This document shows, in pieces, positions 59,405 through 64,000 of a DNA stretch of 64,000 nucleotides. The stretch spans positions 1,052,858-1,116,857 of the forward strand of contig KB291798.1 in the NCBI GenBank assembly GCA_000328365.1, in the 5' to 3' direction. Every line of letters begins with the position of its first letter. Position 1 is the first letter of the stretch. Source of the stretch: Capitella teleta (Eukaryota > Annelida > Polychaeta > Capitellidae). The position numbers and the translations under genes were made by a program. The notes beneath the pieces were generated by a model that was not told the origin of the DNA, searched no databases, and saw only the letters and a list, made by a program, of their open reading frames with translations.

Positions 59405-59530
59405 CAAAAAATAAACAAAAAATAAAACGACACATTACGCTTGAATGTCCGCAAGCACTCGTTGGTTGGGAACACAAAGGCTGGGAGGGAATTGAATGTC
59501 GGAAAGGGGGTAATGAATTGATCGTAAATT
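59340..59530 (-). mobile_element. insertion within the Ty3-like element (repeat R2, copy 2)
   Basis: A foreign segment sits between the reverse-transcriptase and RNase H parts. Read on the minus strand it carries gtgttcccaaccaacgagtg, the R2 text also found at 35358. It ends in a (TTTTG)n and T-rich tail at 59409-59369. Its short coding-like frame (SLPAFVFPTNECLRTFK) resembles the end of a non-LTR retrotransposon protein, but this is not certain. Confidence 0.5.
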
Positions 59531-59899
59531 TTCAAATCTCTTGAACTTCTTGGAATTTGCAATTGATGAGGATGGAGCAAAGTGGATGCTCTTCGGAAGT
59601 GGGAGCAGGGGTCAGGTGGAGCTGCAGAAAACAGTTCTTGGGTGGTGTTCGAGCCGCGATGTAGGATCGTCTGCTTGTGTATCATTGCAGCGTGGGCTGT
59701 CTTCCTGTGGGTTTCCATGGAGCTGATTTTATTGTTCTCTATATCATGGAGTAATTCGCCATACCAAGCAAAGTATGCACATGAGCAATTTCCGTAGGTC
59801 GTGGCATGTTGACAATGGCTGCTATTTTCTCCGATGATACTCTTACTCCGTTTGGTGTAAGTATTTGCCAACATATTCAACTTCCTTTTGTGCCAATCT

Positions 59900-60420
59900 G
59901 ATCTTTCCTTGTTTAACTTCAGGTTTTTCTCCTGGTACCCCTTTAGAACTTTCTCCAGAGTTCTGTTGTGACTTTCCAGTGTGTTTCCATGCACTAGAAT
60001 GTCATCCATGATGATTTCGACTTCAATTCCAGCGAAGAGTTCTGTTCTGTCATCGAAAGCTTGTAAATTGCTGGTGCGCTTGCAATTCCCATTGGCAGTC
60101 GTTTGTATTTGTACCTGCCAAATGGAATATTAAAAGCTGTTAATTTGACACTTTCCTCATCCAGCTGAATTTGAAAGTATCCGGATTTTGCATCCAACAC
60201 TGAGAAGTATTGCGATCCCTCCGTCCTTGTTACTAGTATCACGTCTTCTACCGTTGCAATTGGATGGTATTCTCGTAGCAATGCCTTGTTGAGATCACGT
60301 GGGTCGATGGTAATTCTGACATCTTTCTTGTTCTTCTTCAGCACCACGTGCAAACTACTGCACCATCTGGTTAGTGTTCCGACAGGTACTTTCTGGATAA
60401 TCCCTCTTTCTTCCAGTAGT
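59900..60420 (-). other. reverse-transcriptase region of the Mag-like element (fossil)
   Basis: Recognisable by VRITIDPRDLNKAL, FSVLDAKSGYFQIQLDEES and the RLPMGIASAP block, then a MDDILVHG active-site region typical of Ty3 reverse transcriptases. The region is interrupted. Adjacent upstream wording corresponds to the RT N-terminus. Confidence 0.9.
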
Positions 60421-60445
60421 TCATGTTGCGGCTTGACAGGCTCCC

Positions 60446-60840
60446 TCAGGGCGGCTGAAATGGTAGTGGAGGGTGGTGGGCAACAGTGTTTGCATTTGGG
60501 TCATATTTCAGGGAGTATTGGCCAGGGATACAACCTATACCTTGGGTCATATCACTGTACGAATCAAAGATAACATGAGTTGATTTGGGACCTGATTTGG
60601 GGCTTTCATGGTAATTGTACACACGTTTCACTAGACCAAGGGCAATACTATCCTTATCGCTCAAAATTGATGGTACATCATGATCAACAACTTCAATGTG
60701 CAAATTGTAAACTGAATCATGTGCAGATTTGATGGGACCAATCCTTCCAATTGGCTTTACAACAGAACCACTAAAACCATTAGTCATTGTACCAGAGGTC
60801 TGTAATTTGGGCTTAGATGCAACTGCTTGATACACTCTGT
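60446..60840 (-). other. protease-region fragment of the Mag-like element (fossil)
   Basis: The segment reads like the C-terminal part of a Ty3 aspartic protease and the protease-RT linker (HDVPSILSDKDSIALGLVKRV, then IPGQYSLKYDPNANTVAHHP). The catalytic DSG motif was not located by eye. Confidence 0.55.
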
Positions 60841-60999
60841 TCGGAATGACCGTTACCTCTCATTGAAAGTCAATCTTGAAATGTATTTGTTAACCATCAA
60901 GCAATTCAACTGAATGGCACCATCTATTAAATTTCTTCAAATTAGTACAACATTCAAGATATATGCATTTTCATTAGATTCTGTCAATGTCGTCTGGTT

Positions 61000-61135
61000 G
61001 ACTTGTCTATTCTGTCTGCAAACCATTGCGAAGTGGTTCATTTTATGGCAAAAGTTATAAGGTTTCCCATATACGCAGCTAGTGCACTGGTTGATTCCGT
61101 GATTTCCACCACATTTCGTGCAGTTGCTTAGCCAT
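61000..61135 (-). other. gag zinc knuckles of the Mag-like element (fossil)
   Basis: Two cysteine-histidine clusters, NCTKCGGNHGINQCT and NFCHKMNHFAMVC, in the arrangement typical of Mag-clade Gag proteins. Confidence 0.7.
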
Positions 61136-61299
61136 CAGCTGACGTTTGCCTCCTATATTTCGCAATGGAAGCCATTCTCCCCCATAGGCGCAATGCTAAC
61201 CCCGATATTCGGAATGCATTATTTCCTTACGCTTGCATCCAGGCATGGTGTTCTTGGCACGGAATGCTATCAATTGGTGCTATGAGTCAATAGAACATC

Positions 61300-61927
61300 A
61301 CTTAAAATTTAGTTCCCCATCCCTTTAACCAAAGGTTCCTCTGTCCGGTTTCTTCTTGAATGTTCTTCTGTCAAATGCGTTGACATCCCGTGACCTCACT
61401 TCAATGAGGTCCCGTGTGGCATTTATCTGCTCGTGTAACTGACATTTGGCAATCAACTGATCGAGCGTTGAGTCTTCAGCCCACAACTTCTCCTTCAGGT
61501 CACGTGACTGGACTTCGAGCGACAACTGCTTGCACAGCTGGTTCTGTAGGAAAGTTCCAAACTCATATCCTGCAGCCAACTTCCTGAGACGGCTACATAA
61601 TGATTAATCGACTCTCCCTCCTTTTGCTCACAAAAATCTAACTTCTTGATGTGCAACTTCACCACTTTCCTCGGTTGGAAATGTTCATCAAACTTTGCCA
61701 CCACGATTGCATAATCGTTCTTCTCAGCGTCGGCGTTGTAGGTGAAAGAATTGTAAATATTCTTGTCCTAAGCAGTAAAGCAAAATAGCTACTTTCCTTG
61801 CTCCTGATTCATTGTTCAGGTCAGCTGCGACGAAATATGTGTCAAGCTCAGTCTTGAATGAGCTCCATTCTGTGTTGTCGTTCCCCTCGCCACAGAATTT
61901 TGGCGAGGCAAAAGCAGCTGCAGCCAT
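61300..61927 (-). other. gag region of the Mag-like element (fossil)
   Basis: Starts with MAAAAFASPKFCGEGNDNTEW at 61927. The capsid-type wording that follows includes AILLYCLG, FDEHFQPRKVV, FCEQKEGESINHYV and FGTFLQNQLCKQL. These are standard pieces of Ty3/gypsy Gag. Interrupted. Confidence 0.8.
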
Positions 61928-61965
61928 ATTTCGTTTATTAGAAGTTTACTTGAAACCTCTAGCTA

Positions 61966-62111
61966 CCACTTCTGACACCATGTTGTTTTCTACTTAGTCA
62001 ATATATGTTCCAAGCAAAACACATGTCGCTGACATTTTATGACGAAAACGCACCCCACGCATCAATCACGCAACAATAATTGAACAGGAATACGTTATGA
62101 TTACACAACAG
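61966..62111 (-). repeat. right (5') LTR edge and primer-binding site of the Mag-like element
   Basis: On the minus strand the LTR ends ...AAAACAACA at 61981 and is followed at once by TGGTGTCAGAAGTGG, a typical tRNA primer-binding site. The segment 62065-62111 matches the left end at 57341-57389. The outer limit is unclear and may be cut by the second element, which starts at 62217. Confidence 0.6.
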
Positions 62112-62216
62112 TCATAGCACCCCACCATGAACCTAGCTAGGGTACAAAAGTTTTAATCGACGCACTCACAATTACATTCAATGCTGAACAAATCAATGAA
62201 TTTGTTTAAATACGAC

Positions 62217-62465
62217 TGTAGTGACCCGATCGAGCACCGCTTTACTGACTTTACCTGGCCGGGCGACCGCAATACTTGCGGTCGCTCAACGAACAACTCA
62301 TCGGGCGGGTTATTCGTGTACTGTGATTGAGCAGATATGCTCGGGGATTCTCCCAGAGGACCTCTCATCTGGATTCATTAGTATATATATGAGTGCATGC
62401 TCTAAATGCTCTTCGATAAAACCAGATGATCTCAATTGGCTTGCGTCTATCATTGAGCTCCTACA
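62217..62465 (+). repeat. 5' LTR of the second element
   Basis: Begins TGTAGTGACCC and ends CTCCTACA, giving TG...CA termini, 249 bases. A tagtatatatatgag TATA-like string at about 62378 fits the LTR promoter. The primer-binding site begins two bases downstream. A matching 3' LTR is not in the window. Confidence 0.7.
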
Positions 62466-62689
62466 ATTGGTGACCCTAAAACGTTGATTTGCATATGCCA
62501 GCTCGGCTGTGCGGCGCAATCCGTTGTATCCGCCTGGGGTGCAGATACCCTCTGCAGCCTCTTCACTGTCTAGTCAAGCAACCACGCTAGCCGCTTCTAC
62601 AACCCAGACATGCCCGAAGCTGCTGCCGTCGCGCTGCCTCTGTAGTAGCCGCAGTCTCAGTCAAGTTGCCTAGCTTTTGGTGTTCCGGA

Positions 62690-63010
62690 TCTGCCGCTTG
62701 GTTTTTCCAGGCCAAGGCGCAGTTCGTGCTGCACGGCATCGTCGCCCTCGGACGGCGTCAAGATGCAGTACAGCTGTATGCCGCCAACGGCACCCCCATT
62801 CCCACGAATGGGTCAACCGACGTGAGGTTGTGTCTCGAAAGCAGGAGGTTCACAGTTCGTCTGGTGAGTGCTGAAGTACAGCGTGCCTTGCTTGGAGCGG
62901 ACTTTCTACATCGGCACCGCCTCCTCGTAGATGTCACGAGACGTCGCCTCGTGAATGTACACACTCTGTCCACCGTGGTTGGACCTTCAGCAACCAGCAC
63001 CGCCAGTGCA
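62690..63010 (+). other. protease region of the second element (fossil)
   Basis: A plus-strand frame with the wording QRALLGADFLHRHRLLVDVT, the C-terminal signature of Ty3 aspartic proteases. GC content is well above the surrounding DNA. Confidence 0.7.
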
Positions 63011-63059
63011 GTCAGATGTTGGGTGACACCCGTTCACCTAGACCGTGCACACTCCTCCT

Positions 63060-63655
63060 GCAGGAGTTTCCGGGAGTCACACAGCCAGACTTTGCTCGGC
63101 GCGAGCTCCGTCACGGAGTGCACCATCATGTGGTCACGACAGACCCTCTAGTCTGCGCCAGACCACGCCGGCTGAACCCGGAGAAACTCTTCGCCACCAA
63201 GCAAGAGTTCGAGAGTCTCCACCGCATGGGTATCATTCGTCCTTCAGACAGCACCTGGTCCTCGTCTCTACATCTGGTGAATAACAGGGCCAGATCGTTA
63301 CCCCGTTCCGCACATCCACGACTTCGCAGCGCAACTGCATGGCGTCACAGTGTTCAGCAAACTGGATCTTGTCCGAGGATATCATCAGATGCCCGTGGCT
63401 CCCGAGGACATCAGCAAGACCGCAGTAACAACGCCATTTGGGTTATGGGAGTTCCTCGGGATGCCGTTTGTTCTCCGTAATGTCGGCCAGTCCTTCCAAA
63501 GGCTCATGGATTCGGTTCTCCGTGGCCTAGGAGTCTACGTCTACATGGATGACGTCCTTGTGGGCTCGGCAAACATGGAGCAACACTTGATGCAACCCAA
63601 TGGTCTCCTGCTTCGTCCCAAAGATGGCCATTATAGCGATCAAGTGTTTCTAAAT
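63060..63655 (+). other. reverse-transcriptase region of the second element (fossil)
   Basis: Recognisable by [48 protein letters not shown] and the active-site YMDDVLVGS. Truncated after about 63655, where the sequence becomes AT-rich. Confidence 0.85.
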
Positions 63656-63659
63656 TAAC

Positions 63660-64000
63660 TTTGATTGCTGTTGTGAAACACACTTTTGTAGTTAAAAACT
63701 GTAAAATATAATTAATAATGTACTTGATGACTGATGCAATCGATAGCTAAGATATTGATGCATCTGTATCTGAAAAAAAAATCATAAAATTTGGCACTCA
63801 ACCTTGTTTTCATGCTGTTTCCCAAGCATTTAATTGCGACAAGCGACTCATTTCGGTGTGTGACCTCACAAATATAAGATATCATGATATTATATACATG
63901 TATTAAATTATGATTAATATCAGCAACTCTTAGTTGGAGTGTATGCCTTGCTAAGCAAAACAACGATTGGTTAATTGCATGGTATAGCCATTTAGAAGTT
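63660..64000. other. AT-rich flank with 24-base inverted repeat, right copy
   Basis: AT-rich with no gene. The segment 63837-63860 is the exact reverse complement of 56518-56541. Confidence 0.7.

Larger units (their letters stand above)
57300..62112 (-). mobile_element. decayed Ty3/gypsy element, Mag/SURL-like
   Basis: On the minus strand the parts lie in standard Ty3 order: gag, zinc knuckles, protease, reverse transcriptase, RNase H and integrase. The upstream (right) end has TGGTGTCAGAAGTGG next to a CA-ending repeat, as for a primer-binding site beside a 5' LTR. The double zinc-knuckle type and the reverse-transcriptase wording place it near the Mag/SURL group. It is clearly broken, with roughly ten interruptions, and its two ends are strongly diverged, so it is old. 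A later insertion sits near 59340-59530. Confidence 0.85.
62217..63655 (+). mobile_element. second Ty3/gypsy-type element, 5' part only
   Basis: A plus-strand element with a 5' LTR (62217-62465), a primer-binding site starting TGGTGACCCTA at 62468, a leader, and protease and reverse-transcriptase regions ending near 63655. RNase H, integrase and the 3' LTR are absent, so the copy is truncated, and it also has several interruptions. It belongs to a different Ty3 lineage from its neighbour (GC-rich coding, GADFL protease wording). Relative age is unclear. Its position against the end of the Mag-like element suggests it landed at or in that element's LTR. Confidence 0.8.

Overview
The window is animal nuclear DNA. 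It is AT-rich, with long gene-poor stretches, short GT-AG introns, many runs of A or T, tRNA-derived and DNA-transposon debris, and old LTR retroelements. The genes encode secreted or membrane proteins rich in EGF-like repeats. This composition, together with a Mag/SURL-like Ty3 element, suggests a marine invertebrate (a deuterostome or lophotrochozoan); the sequence alone does not settle the phylum. I see no bacterial operons, rRNA, intact tRNA genes or CRISPR arrays.

Layout. 1-17 kb: no confident gene, only a tRNA-derived SINE, a mariner-type and a pogo-type terminal fragment, tandem repeats, a 149-bp ATT microsatellite and a few weak exon candidates. 17.0-20.1 kb (+): gene 1, 11 coding exons, 661 codons, a type I membrane protein. 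22.5-30.35 kb (+): gene 2, a larger paralogue of gene 1 with 34 coding exons and about 1,475 residues. 30.5-46.3 kb: a gene-poor stretch with repeats and a few unassigned coding-like patches. 46.3-53.7 kb (+): gene 3, six exons, about 976 residues, a single-pass membrane protein with an unrecognised 900-residue cytoplasmic region. 53.7-57.3 kb: AT-rich DNA with a 71-bp tandem repeat and a GC-richer dispersed repeat. 57.3-62.1 kb (-): a decayed Mag/SURL-like Ty3 element carrying a later insertion. 62.2-63.65 kb (+): the 5' part of a second Ty3-type element with a clear 5' LTR and primer-binding site.

The most interesting content is the gene 1/gene 2 pair. Both have an ectodomain module of about 270 residues with ten cysteines, opening with a C-x-F/L-P-x-x-W-like motif. 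Gene 2 has three copies and gene 1 has one. In gene 2 each copy is a six-exon cassette with identical intron phases (1-1, 1-1, 1-1, 1-1, 1-0, 0-1), separated by EGF-like exons that are almost all 1-1. Gene 1 shows the same cassette with the second and third exons fused. This looks like a family of exon-shuffled cell-surface receptors or adhesion proteins that grew by cassette duplication. Genes 1 and 2 have completely different cytoplasmic tails, so they may share ligands or partners outside the cell and differ in signalling inside. That functional reading is inference.

Gene models were built by hand from reading frame, GT-AG sites and phase, without transcript data. Gene 1 exon 4 and gene 2 exons 14 and 28 each show a one-base conflict between the best splice phase and the frame conserved in the paralogues. 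I cannot tell whether these are assembly indels, real mutations or missed splice sites.
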